A stretch of DNA of 64,000 nt from Lophius americanus (lineage: Eukaryota; Chordata; Actinopteri; Lophiiformes; Lophiidae). This document shows, piece after piece, positions 13,312-24,300 of this stretch (position 1 is the first letter of the stretch; every line of letters begins with the position of its first letter). The notes under the pieces are model-generated. The model ran no database searches, was not told the origin of the DNA, and saw nothing but the letters and a program-made list of their open reading frames with translations. Made by a program: the position numbers and the translations under genes. Location of the stretch: contig JBBDHG010000429.1 in NCBI GenBank assembly GCA_037951165.1, positions 248,001 through 312,000 on the forward strand. Reading direction: 5' to 3'.

Positions 13312-13922
13312 GCTGTGAAGGCTTCAAAAGGAGACAACTTCTTCTTCTTCTTCTTCATCCACCCTCAGGACAGACAGAAGGCACCTGTGCGACCGTCGGA
13401 CCCTCCTCACATCAGGGGACCGGAGAAAGCGAACGGAGGCTGAGTATGATGGGCGACGGCGTTTATTCATTGGAAATGATTGCATTGTTTTTCTCTCCAA
13501 CAGTGACGGATAACTGCATGAATTCTAAACTTGTTTAATCTTCCGAGAGGCCTTTTGTTCTGAATATCCATGACGCAATTTACTAGAAAAACATTGTGAG
13601 GTATTGCTATTGTAACGTTATTTCATTTTCTATGAATGTTTCTCTTTTGTGCCAGACAGTTTATCTCGTCTTATTTTACCTGTTTTTATGACCGATCTGC
13701 TGCTCACACAGAAAAGCTTACTCACGCCCGCCAAAATGGCCTCCTCAAGATAACGCAGAGGTTTAGTTCTGACTTTTACCGCAAACTCTGCTCTGAGGGA
13801 CACGGGCGGCCCTCGCTTAAACCCTCGCTTCAACGTTTTTTTTGTAAAACGAGGCATGGTAAATGCTTCCGAGACAAATCAGGAAGTGTGCATTTTGTCA
13901 TTTGTAAGTCTGTTTGAGCATT

Positions 13923-13946
13923 GGGGGGGTGGGGTGGGGTTGTGGG
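13923..13946 (+). other. G-quadruplex-forming run
   Basis: Four G runs (7, 4, 4 and 3 G) are separated by loops of 1, 1 and 4 nt, which satisfies the canonical intramolecular G4 pattern on the plus strand. This is the strand of pri-mir-142, about 135 nt upstream of the precursor. Confidence 0.6.
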
Positions 13947-14080
13947 TGGTGCGTGTGCGCTGAACTGGGAGGCTTAAGGTTGTGGTTGAAGTGTGTGTCC
14001 GGGTGGGCGTGTGCAATCTGCAGGTGCAGGAGAAGATGAAGAAGAAGAAGACGAGAGAAGAAGAGAGGAGCGTTGGATGT

Positions 14081-14166
14081 ACAGTGCAGTCATCCATAAA
14101 GTAGAAAGCACTACTAAACTCCTCCCCACCGTGTAGTGTTTCCTACTTTATGGATGAGTGTACTGT
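14081..14166 (+). ncRNA. mir142: MicroRNA precursor mir-142
   Basis: This is the hairpin precursor of miR-142, a microRNA restricted mainly to blood cells in vertebrates. The 5p arm is at 14095-14115 and begins CATAAAGTAGAAAGCACTAC. The 3p arm is at 14132-14154 and begins TGTAGTGTTTCCTACTTTAT. Both match the known mature sequences as I remember them. Arms 14091-14113 and 14134-14156 pair over 23 positions with one mismatch and one G-U on the plus strand. The loop is 20 nt. The outer stem continues through ACAGT (14081) with ACTGT (14162). The conserved lower flanks GTGCAGTCA and GATGAGTGTACTG are also present. It lies between supt4h1 (same strand) and tspoap1 (opposite strand). Short ORFs crossing the hairpin are not genes. 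Confidence 0.97.
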
Positions 14167-14193
14167 TGGCTTCAGAGAGGACAGAGACCCGCA

Positions 14194-14218
14194 CAGGAAG
14201 TCAGAAAAGAGGAAGCTG
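14194..14218 (+). promoter_or_regulatory. ETS and PU.1-like sites just downstream of mir142
   Basis: CAGGAAGT (14194-14201) is an ETS core. AAAAGAGGAAGCTG (14205-14218) closely resembles the long PU.1 consensus. Both lie within 55 bp of the precursor end. Function is inferred only. Confidence 0.35.
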
Positions 14219-14394
14219 CCGTGTCTCACAAGGCCGCACATTACCCAGAGTGTTGCCGCAGTCAGTTCACATGGGTGGCGTGCGCCGGCGTGCGATGCTC
14301 GCAGCTCTTTCCTCTTTTGCCATTTTCAACTGTCATGAGAGAACAAAGACAAAATAACGTGCATGTGACGAGCAACCTGTATGCAATAAACACG

Positions 14395-14400
14395 ATGAAG
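14395..14400 (+). terminator. mir142: Candidate poly(A) signal of pri-mir-142
   Basis: An AATAAA lies about 230 nt downstream of the precursor on the same strand. A further AATAAA occurs at about 14553. This suggests that the primary transcript ends just before the convergent tspoap1 3' end. Confidence 0.45.
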
Positions 14401-14481
14401 ATACCTCTGTGTTCAGCTCTGTCATCCAGTAAACGCACTCACACATCACAGACTCTGGGCTTTCTGTGAAAATATACATTC

Positions 14482-14487
14482 TTTATT
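14482..14487 (-). terminator. tspoap1: Candidate distal poly(A) signal of tspoap1
   Basis: TTTATT on the plus strand reads as AATAAA on the minus strand. If used, the tspoap1 3' UTR would be about 3.6 kb (14465-18048). Other minus-strand AATAAA candidates closer to the stop exist, for example near 15042, 15137 and 15747. Confidence 0.4.
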
Positions 14488-15779
14488 CCTGTAAAAAGAT
14501 CAGTATTGAAAAGAATCCATCACTGTGTCCTACATCTTTAGTCATTGTCCCTCAATAAACAATTCTGAAACATGCAATAAATACAAATATGTACAGGTGA
14601 GCTTCCAAAAAGGGTAATAAAAACATGAATATAGAAAAAAAAAGGGTACATCTTCCACTGGTTTCACACAACGATGAATGTGGGTCAGGGAGGACAGACT
14701 GTCAGGTGAAAATAGACCGACGCCATCATCTTCATCATCTCACAGCCTCCTCCTCACGCCGTCCACAACCTAACGCCGTAGACCAGGCGGCCTACAAACA
14801 CGACGCAACATCAATAAGGCCGAACACGGGTATGACATCGGTCTGCATGCAGTCCATAAAACATCCTGTAAACATATTAACGCTAAATTAAGGCTAAAGA
14901 TGATGAACCCAGCTAAAGCGTGAGCGTCTATGGGCGCTAAGAGCTAACGGTGGCGTCGCCGCTCACCACACCGCAGGAGGAGGAGCTACGTCTGCATTAA
15001 AGGCCGTCAAAACAAGATCAGCAGAAATAGTTTGCGTTACTTTATTTTCAGCATAATTTAATCCTCCACCCGCCCCCCCCCAAATAAAATAAAACAAAAA
15101 AGTTTTGCCTCTTTCCCGCCTTTATAGTGCATCTCTTTTATTCGTGGCATCATCGTGTTCCCTTTGAGTAACTCTGACAGAAAAAGGACATTGATGAAAC
15201 CCCATCCCCCCCTCGGACTCCTCCCAGAGATTTTGGCATATTCTGCAGTTTTTCCGAGTCAACAGGTACATCAGCGTGATCGGGAAACTACGAGAAAACC
15301 TGAGAAGTTACCCAACGCCCCCGTGTCACAGACGAAGGTCCAATCAGAATCGAGGCGCTGTAGCCGGATACTAAAACCCTCGTCACATCCACGCATGAAC
15401 GAGGCGGAGGGATTCTGGGTCTGTTCTGGTAAAGATGCATTATCCAATTCTTTCTTTTTGTGGTTTCTTTTTCCTCCCTTCTGTTTTATCACCCTATAAA
15501 CGTTTGTCGGGGCTCAACATGCTCAAAAACTTATTAGACTTAACAGACGCATCGGTCCTGGACAAAAAAAGTTCACATTATTTCGGGTCCAGGCAGAGGG
15601 CGTGGCAAAGTGTCTCCACAGCACCCCCTCTGAAAGTTTTCAAAAGAGCCTCCCTGTTTTATACCTACAAGTATGAAATCTCGCCGCTGTGACATAACAC
15701 ACCAAGTCGGCCATTTTGCATTAAATTTGCAATTTTGGGCTGATTTTTATTTTTTTTTTTGTTATTTCTGGAGGTTGAA

Positions 15780-15800
15780 TTATTATTATTATTATTATTA
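15780..15800. repeat. (ATT)n microsatellite
   Basis: Seven tandem TTA/ATT units. Confidence 0.9.
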
Positions 15801-16149
15801 CTTAAATTATTTTGAGTTTTAACCTGATGAACTTCAAATATGGAGTTTGACATGATCAGTCCATTAGGAGTAAAAGTTATCAAACGCTTTAGTCCCTGAT
15901 CTGGATGATGAAGGTGAACGTTGATGTCTCAAAATAAATAAACTAAAGCTGGTCCGATCCGCCCAAAACTTCACAGGTTGGATAAAAACAAATCGGCGAT
16001 GAATCATTATGATGGGTGTCAGATTTGAATGATGTGGGCGGGGCAGGGCGCCAAATATTGATGCGAGGTCATCAAAACTCCGCTGCACGCGGTCTGATCT
16101 TCATCAACCTCTCATAACTGATGAAGGCTCCATCCTGAAGTGGTGTTAA

Positions 16150-16740
16150 TCAAAAAATGCTGCTTATTCCATAGTGCCACCTAGTGGCAACAGGAAATGG
16201 TATATTTCATAACTTGTTGATGCAATCTGCTTCAAACTTGGTCAGATAAGTCAGGACTAGTTGATGATATGTTGTCGTTTCATCTGTATCTTGTTATCTA
16301 CAAAAAGAAAAGCCTCTCGGAGTCTGTGACTCGTCCTACAAGTTTCCCATCGACATGAAATTTGGTGCGAATAATGTCAAAGTATTGAGGATGAAAAGTT
16401 AGCAAATGTTTTTCCCTAACTTGAAAGGCCTGGCCACAGCAGCACAGTGAATCTCGATCCCTCGCCATGTCACACGTGTGCTGATAACATCAATTTCACT
16501 GTCGGAACCGTCCCAAACGTGTCCTAAAAAGCCAAAATAAAAGCGACACTATTCAGTGGCAGTGATAGCGCCACATGCGCCACATGAGTGAAAAATACAA
16601 TTTGAAAATTGGAAATTTAGGCCGTTGTTTGGAGGTTTTTCATGCTGTTGTCCAAGAACCCGGGCGCTGCTGATGAACGGGTCGATAGGCGCCTGGCTGC
16701 GAGGATTTCACTCAAGCCTGCAGGCAGTTTTCAATTTTTA
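16150..16740. repeat. Diverged teleost dispersed repeat
   Basis: Phrases such as GTGCCACCTAGTGGCAACAG, CATAACTTGTTGATGCAATC and CGACATGAAATTTGGT follow the order of a widespread fish interspersed repeat that I recognise but cannot name. It is non-coding. The CTCF-like CCACCTAGTGG core at about 16175 belongs to the repeat. Confidence 0.5.
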
Positions 16741-18048
16741 AAGGGGTTTTCCTGTTAGTCCACATAGTTTGTTCACATTGCTTCAATCAAATCTGTAGAC
16801 AGAAATAAATAAATAGCTTTCTGTAGAGGGAATCTGGGGTATAATCAACTCAAGCTGCAACAACCAGTAGATCCATGGATTCGTGCAGAAGTTTGTTCTC
16901 TGATAGAAGAAGCCGAGTAGAGAGTAGCAGAGAGCAGAAATGCCAACTATCATTTCCTAACAGAGATTATTTGGCATCTGTTAACTGATCTATCACTGGA
17001 CCAGAACCAGAAAATATTTGAGATGGAAGAGGATGAAAACTAGAATTATTATTAGTATCAAACAGCGCTACGGTAACCAGTTACTACATCATTTCTACGC
17101 ACACCGCCGGACTCTTCCTCACGCTCGCACACCGACAGAAAATATGACACATTTAGGCCAGCTGTGACAGCGATTACACACAAGAGTTCCCGTGGTAATG
17201 TCTGAGAAAGGCAACTGTTTAAGTCTCAGCAGTGGACTGGGCGGGTCATCACACACTCACACAGAACCGCACACAAGGGCAAGGCCCTCACATTCTTAAC
17301 ATCTAACAGCAAGTTCGACGTCCACGAACAGTCTTCAAACTGCGTGATCGGACAGAAAGAGCCGCGGCCGTCTCTGACAGCTCCGCGTCATCAACCTCCT
17401 GCCCTCATGTCGCTTCATGCAATGTGGTTATGATTAGGGCAAGAATTTGTTACAAATAAATAACATGTTCTGTACAAAGGACTGTATAAATACTCTTTGA
17501 AAACCGCAAACACTTGAGGAACAAGCAGGTGTATTTAAAAAGCATCCATTGGGGATGCATAGTGCATTCTTTAGAGTCCCACAGAGGAAGAGATAGGCTG
17601 CTGCTTCTGTCTGTCTGCCTCAAATAAATAAAGTGGCACCAGTACGGGAACATTTGAGCTATTAATCGATGAGCTGTTTCAACTGTTCGCCATCCCTCTC
17701 TATCGCATTAGTCCAAGTAAGTCCGATCCAGAGGTAACGGTTTACATCACGCCTCATATCCTAGGAGGGCTTGAATGTTTGGGTGATTAGGAGTTGTTTT
17801 TGGAGAGTCTACACATTGTTTGCATGCTTCAACATGCTCCTCTACATGCTCTTGTGAGGCTGTAAGCTGCAAGTTAGCCTTTTAACAAAGTTAATAGCTG
17901 GTATAGGAGTTCTCTAAAGGTAAATGTATCTTTTGTAAAGCATGGGTTATTGGATCTGATAGCCACTTTATGCACGGACTACCAGCAGTGAGAAGAATAA
18001 AAGTGCTTTCAGTGTGACTAGAGTTTTCACAGTCGGATACCCCGACTC

Positions 18049-18354
18049 TCAGTCCTTCTTGCTGGAGCCCAACCTTTTGAACAGCTTCTTGCCTTTGGAG
18101 AAAAAGCCTTTCTTCTTCTTGACTTGTGCAGAGCAGTCTACTTGTGTCTGGGTTTCTGCCGGGAGGGGGGCTGAAGGGGAGCAGCCCGTGTCGGCTGCAG
18201 CAGGGTCCACATCTGATGTGGGGAGTGTCAGTTCGGGCTGCGGATCTGTGAACTCTGTTGGTTCAGGGTAACGAGATTCTGTTTGGGGGGGCAAATCCTC
18301 TTCTACCGGGGAGGGTTCTGGACCTTTCAGCTCTGTACAAGATGTCAAGATACC
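18049..18354 (-). CDS. tspoap1: tspoap1 visible exon 29, C-terminal exon
   Basis: 101 codons plus stop. An acidic Pro/Thr-rich stretch ends in the very basic tail VKKKKGFFSKGKKLFKRLGS, then SKKD and the stop at 18049. The family normally ends with a short basic tail after SH3-3 (human ends RRRRVQC). This one is longer. Confidence 0.93.
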   Translation of the reverse strand, partial: GILTSCTELKGPEPSPVEEDLPPQTESRYPEPTEFTDPQPELTLPTSDVDPAAADTGCSPSAPLPAETQTQVDCSAQVKKKKGFFSKGKKLFKRLGSSKKD

Positions 18355-21300
18355 CTTCAAGAAGAAAGAAAGACTTTTAGAATGCGTATGCAAATTCTAT
18401 TCTACTTTTTGTAAGGACAAGACAAACACACATCTGTGGGCAGCACTGACGAGATCTCAACTTTTTGGATCAACTAAAACCACAAGTAGGTGCAGGATCC
18501 TACACAAAGGAGCGGTGTGGGACCAAAGGGAGGAGGGAAGAGGGCATAAAAAGGGTTTGAACAGGAGACACTGGAGTCCATCACTCTGCTGCAATCGTTT
18601 TGCGTAAAACACTTACAATCACTTCTCAAAGTGCACAGATCGCTTGTGCTTCTGCAAAAGGCCACGCAGGAAATGGGGCGAAACAAATGTGACAGAATTA
18701 AAGAAATGTAAGAATGATAAAAGAAAATTGTGCTCTTAGAAACTACATGAGTTTGTCAGCAGGTCCATATATGGTCACCCACGCTTGACGGACATGTTGG
18801 TACGTAAAGCTACCTGGGATTCTCTCTTGGGTTCTGGTGCAGACGGAGCAGAGACCGGTTCTGCTGGGGTATCCTCTGATATGGCTTGCAGGAAGTTGGA
18901 GGGCACCAGACCTCTGTGTCCATTCAAGTCCCCCTGAAAGAAAAATGTAAGATTGAAACAGGAAGTCAACTCAAGTAACAGGAAGAAGTAATCCATCAAT
19001 ACGATGGGGGTTAAGAAGCACTTTTGAAAAGTTCTAGGGAGCATTTGGGGATTTGGGTGGAGAGAACTATGGGTAAAAAATGCACATGCTCTGTGTGTTA
19101 TAAAAAAGTATTAATTGGCTTGTGGCTCTTTGCCTTAGCGGATATATGCAGCAAATATGTTTTATTCTTATAAGTCAATCAGTACAATTTTAGAATGCAT
19201 CTATTTTAGTCTATTAATTCTTCAAAAATTTTATTATGGAATTGAATTGGATTTTAATGTTAAAAAACTCCTTGAACATTTCATTATAAGTAGAGAAAAC
19301 CATCTAAATAGTTTTTTTTTTAAATGACATATTTAATCTCTGACACCTTCAACATTGAGGTATGAGGTAAGTTTGAAAACACCCAGAGGGAGATCTGCCC
19401 AGTTAGTCCTGCTATTTCAGAAATACTGCATATCACTGAGGGTAAAACTTGTTAACGCTTACGTAGAAGAAGCCATCCTCGTCCATGTCACCAAACACGT
19501 GTATGATGTCACCGGCACTGAAGGTCAGCTCAGCCTGAACACCCCCACAGACACATGACACAAGAATAAGGATGAAAACTACGACCACACCCCGTTTCAA
19601 AAAAGAATACGTGGCGCATGAATGCATGAGGGAGTCTGACCTCTATGTCAGTATTGGGGGAGCTCTCTCTTGGGTCATAATCAAAGATGGCAACCATCCT
19701 GCGAGCTGCTGGGGCAGGATTCCCTGCAGGTGAGGGAGCGGCTGCAGCAGCCTGGCTGGGATCTGTCAGTCAAACAGAAAGAGGTAAACAATCTGGTCTG
19801 GCATCCTGATAATTAGAGGAGTGAGACACGTTCCAGTCGGCTATTCCGCATGCAGCTCATCGCGTTCATAAGTCCGACCCCCTCAGCTCCATGCTAAGCT
19901 GAGGGGAAGTCATGCCACTGCAGTTCAAAATGTGAGAATGACAATAATAATAAGATTAGAGATTAGAAGTGTGAGTTTATATTTTTATTTCCATGAGCTT
20001 GAAGGACTTTCAATGGGGAAAAGCTTTTACAGAACTCAACACAGTTAGTAACAACAGATGCTTGGATGGTTGGATGAAGCCACTCTTACTGGGAAATGAA
20101 AAGAGGAGTTAGGAGAAGGGATTGTTTGTTATTCAGGACTCAGGGTTTTGAAGAACTTACAGTATAAACTCCTATTATATATATTATCTACTAATGATTT
20201 ACAGCCCGATTCTTAGATCTTTATTTTGACCTTTTACTGGGTTCGTTTATAAAAGGTCCCAACCGTCCAGAATACCCTTAAATAATCAAACAGTTCGTTA
20301 ATGAGTGCCAACGACGTTTGGCGTGGTCTTATCAGCGGCTCCAGTCCAGACCTCATGCGTACAATCATCAAAGTAGGAGGTATATAAATGTCACGTAAAT
20401 ACATGCTGTCCTCCAGAGGAGATGGAAACACTCTTCATCTGATCATGCAGTACAGAGACGTCCGAGCTCTGAGCACAAACCTTGGCTGAAAGAGTCTACG
20501 CTCTCCTCCAAGAGTGCTGCAGACTCCACTGGAAGAGAAGAGGTGAGGGAAAGGAGCATAAGCACAATAAGACTGATGGGAGAGGTCCTGAAGTTACAGC
20601 ATGTCTCAGTCATCACACTGGAAGTCACAGATGGAGATCAGAAGGGATGGATGATTCTACAGGTGGGGGTGTCATGCATTTGTGACTTCAAAGGCAAAAT
20701 ACTGGTCTTAATGTTTCCTATCATCACTAGTCAACTTCCTGCCATATTCTAAGTCAATGTCAATGTTTCACATACATGAGGAATGACATCTGACAGGCCT
20801 GACTCAGCACCCATCTATGTGCCTTCTTATATTTGTAAAGTGGCTGACAAAATCTTAAAAATAGTAAACCAGTGACAATATAAAGTTACTCTGAGGAGCC
20901 TTTGAGCAAAACGAGTAACAGCCGGTGTTAAAGATAGAAACTGAAACTACAGTAGAGGAAGTGTGAGGAGGTTATTGTAGTCAAATTTAACTGTAATGCT
21001 GCCAAAACGTCTGATTTGTGTGCGAGGGCAACAAATGTAAAAAATCCCTCCTGGTCGCTGAAGTGTGAAGAAGTAACTGAAAGAGCAAACGCTCAAGAGA
21101 AAGACAAAGAGAGGGAAGCAAACCAGAGCACAGAGTAAATGAGAGAGGTGGGAAGCTGCAATCTGCAGCGAGACACACCTTTCTTGGATCGCCTCGGTTT
21201 CGGTGGTGGAACGGGGCGACGCGGAAGCTGTGCGTGTGTGCGAGTGCCTTTTTGGGGGGTTTTAAAAAGGAAAACAAAGGAAAAAAGGAAACCAAAAAAG

Positions 21301-24300
21301 AAACACAGAGGTGCAATTCTTGAGAGAAGCAGACCAGACAAAGTAGACAATGAGAAGCCAGTGAAGAGCAATATAAAAATGACAACCAGTGAGCAGCAGA
21401 CATAGCAGTGAGGACAAGTGGAAGTGAAAAGGTTAAACCATCTGTAGACACCGCTCTGGTGAGAACACAGGAAACAGAAGCAAAGCGTTTGCTGGGCGAG
21501 ATCGCTCACCACAGGCAACCACTTTAAGTTTGTGTATTTAGACACCTGCATGAAAACACAGTGACTAGGAATAGATGGTTTTAGTCTCCTAAATAGCAAC
21601 ACAGTGAACAGAACCCATCCAAATACATTCCATAAGGAACTCCATTTTAACGTTGTTCTAAAATCTAGTTTAGTATTTTCGCCAATGAGCTGCAGATGAA
21701 TACTGGATATTTTACAAGTCGATTCTGTTACACCTGTGCTGCCATTTTCACTTTCCACTTGGATATGAACAGCGGTGACATCATGAGTAAAGCATCATTT
21801 ACACCTACGGTAAAACAGGATCAAACGTACTAGTTTCCAACTGTAATTAAAACACGTACAACTGGACATGGTATTTACAGTGAACACAGTTCGCCAACAG
21901 GTTTGTGTCTGTAAAACACTTTCACCCACCTATCTTCTCCATGGAGGCTGCAGTGGACAAGAAGCCCTGATGAAGGAGCTGCTGCATGGTCTCCTCATCC
22001 TCCACTTGGATCTCTGACACCATGTTACATGGCACGAAACCCAGACGACCACCAGCCTCTCCTCGGTAGAACCCGTCCAGGTCTTTGTCTCCGTGAACCT
22101 GATTGGGGAGTAGAACGTAATTATGTGTGCATATTTAATCTTTTGTGTTGCCGCATCCGTTAATGTGAGCCGATCGGGCATGAACTGAGTCTGAGCAGGG
22201 AGGAAACTCACTTTGATGATCTGTCCTTCAGTGAAGGGCAGCTCCTCGTCACCAGCGTCCGGATTGGGTGACATACTGGCAGGATCGTAAGGGAAGAGGG
22301 CAACGAATATGCGTACATTGCTGTCTCCTTTCATCTTTGGTGAATCCATACGACCTGTTGACACAAACAAACAAACACACAAACAGGATTGCCGTCATTA
22401 AAGGTGTTCTCCTCTGATCCACACATGTGCTTCCTGGCTGTGTTATGACCAATCCTCAGCAGGTACCTTATTTTTCATGTTTGAGATGTTAAAGTTTCAT
22501 TAACTTTCATATAATAATTGTATTGTGAAACAATAATAATTGTCAGTTAAAGTAATATTTTCGGTTTAACTTGGAAAAGAAACTTAAAATCTGATGTATT
22601 GAGCTTTTAAAAACGATTTGGTTATTAGAAGCAGCTGAATAAGAGTATATTTTAGGCGATAAACCTATTACACAATGTGTATCAGATAATTCTGTTCCCA
22701 ACTGTAAGAAAGACATTTTTAGGGGATATAATGCGATCGTCATCACCGGCATAGTTTTTCAGACAATAATTCCACAACTGACGGTGTGATTTAGTCCAGA
22801 TGTGGTGAACATGAATCAACTCAAGAAGCTCTATTTTGTACACAATGTTTTACTTTAGTGGTTCATATTTTACTCACTAGGTGGAGCTTTTGACAAAAAC
22901 ACAGTTTTTTGGACATAACCTAACCGTTGGTCCGATTTAGTTGCTTGTACAATGCCAGGGGATTGGGGACTTTTCTGGGATATACCGTTGCTGACGCGGG
23001 CGCCAGCGTAGGACTAGTTTTACTTAAGGTTTCATCTACTTTCACGTTCATGCATTTCATTTTTCTCCTTCTATTCTGCCTGTATTCTGTAAAGATTGAC
23101 TCTATAAAACTTTTATGCTCATTATTATTCCACCTCACATACTTGGTACACAAGTCATGCGTAGCCTCTGATAAGTTCTGCAGAGCGCAACCATCTCCCC
23201 CCTCCCCCGACACATCAACTGAAGTGCTGTTATGAGCTGTGTTTGCCGACATGGCCATGTTCTTAAAAGAGGTAATCGAGCTCAACCACTGATCCTAAGC
23301 TGTGTGAGCCATTTGACAAAAGTGCCCTCGTCCATAATGTGCAGCAAGAAAGCAGCGAAGGAAATGTGTTTGACCTGCTCTGACGTCTGAATACGACAAC
23401 CTAAACCTAAATAAAGACTAACGCCGATACTCATCAGCATAAGATTAATAAAGGTGTAACACCACAGATCAAGAAAGCAGTCTTTATAGGTGTCTTGCAG
23501 CACAGTCTAGAGAAAAACCGTTTGGCTACAGGCAATACAACTCCAGCTCATTTGACAGCGAGCGACACATTTGAAGAGCTGTAGTGAGACTTTAAGCTGC
23601 AGCAAAGGGACATGTTCTCTATCTCATTAGGGAGAATCAAGCCATCTGTGGCAAGAGTCACAGGCAGACAAATCGCCCACTTTCACATCCTCACTGATGT
23701 TTTAGTAGATATGACGGAACTTCTCTTTGCTCCCTTCCTCTATTGTCTGCTCATTTACTTATGCATTCGTTTGTGTGGGCAGCTGTGAACCCACATGTGC
23801 AACAGAAAAGTCAGGTTCGCTGAAGGCGTGCACAGTCTGTGCAGCCTTCAGCGAGGAGGAATGAGGAGAGAGAGGCAAGGTGTGGAAGGAAAGACGTAGA
23901 AAAAAAGGGGTTCCTCATACATCCACACTGCAGGCGCTTTCTTTGCAGGCTAATCAAGGTTACTATTTTAATGTCTGTCACTTCCTCCTGTCATGACAAG
24001 CCACTTTGGGATAAGCCGGTTCTCAGCTTAGCAGGCTCTCTCGCTCTTCCTCACTGCAGCAACACCTCCCCCTCTCTTCCTATACAAAGTGTTAATCTGA
24101 CTATCATCCAGTGTGAGGGGAAGACTTGTTAACACAGAGTAAAAGTGCATCAGCTTCGTGTCATTCACCATTACATGTTTTAGCAGCGAAAGAACAACAT
24201 CCCAGAGACAGAGGAAATAGACAAAAGAGGCAAAAGTCTCTGACCTTTGGGTAGCCGGGTCTGCGAGCATGCTGATTTGGAGGAGATCTCAGCCTGGTCT

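Larger units (their letters stand above)
14465..18048 (-). other. tspoap1: Probable tspoap1 3' UTR and flank
   Basis: Between the tspoap1 stop codon and mir142 I find no other gene. The segment includes an ATT microsatellite (15780-15800), an A/T homopolymer near 15750 and a diverged dispersed repeat at 16150-16740. How much is transcribed as 3' UTR cannot be read from sequence. Confidence 0.4.

Noticed and set aside
14158..14469. 103-codon plus-strand ORF overlapping the mir142 region (also ORFs from 14136 and 14150)
   Set aside because: The frames start inside or beside the 3p arm of the miR-142 hairpin and are explained by non-coding conservation. There is no splice context or family match.
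21179..21227. Shorter form of the cassette using acceptor CACAG|CTT
   Set aside because: 49 nt would shift the frame into SH3-3, so the 69-nt form is the only one consistent with the flanking phases.
21093..21758. 221-codon minus-strand ORF
   Set aside because: Only the 69 nt at 21179-21247 are coding (the tspoap1 cassette). The rest is intron read-through rich in Phe, Leu and Ser.
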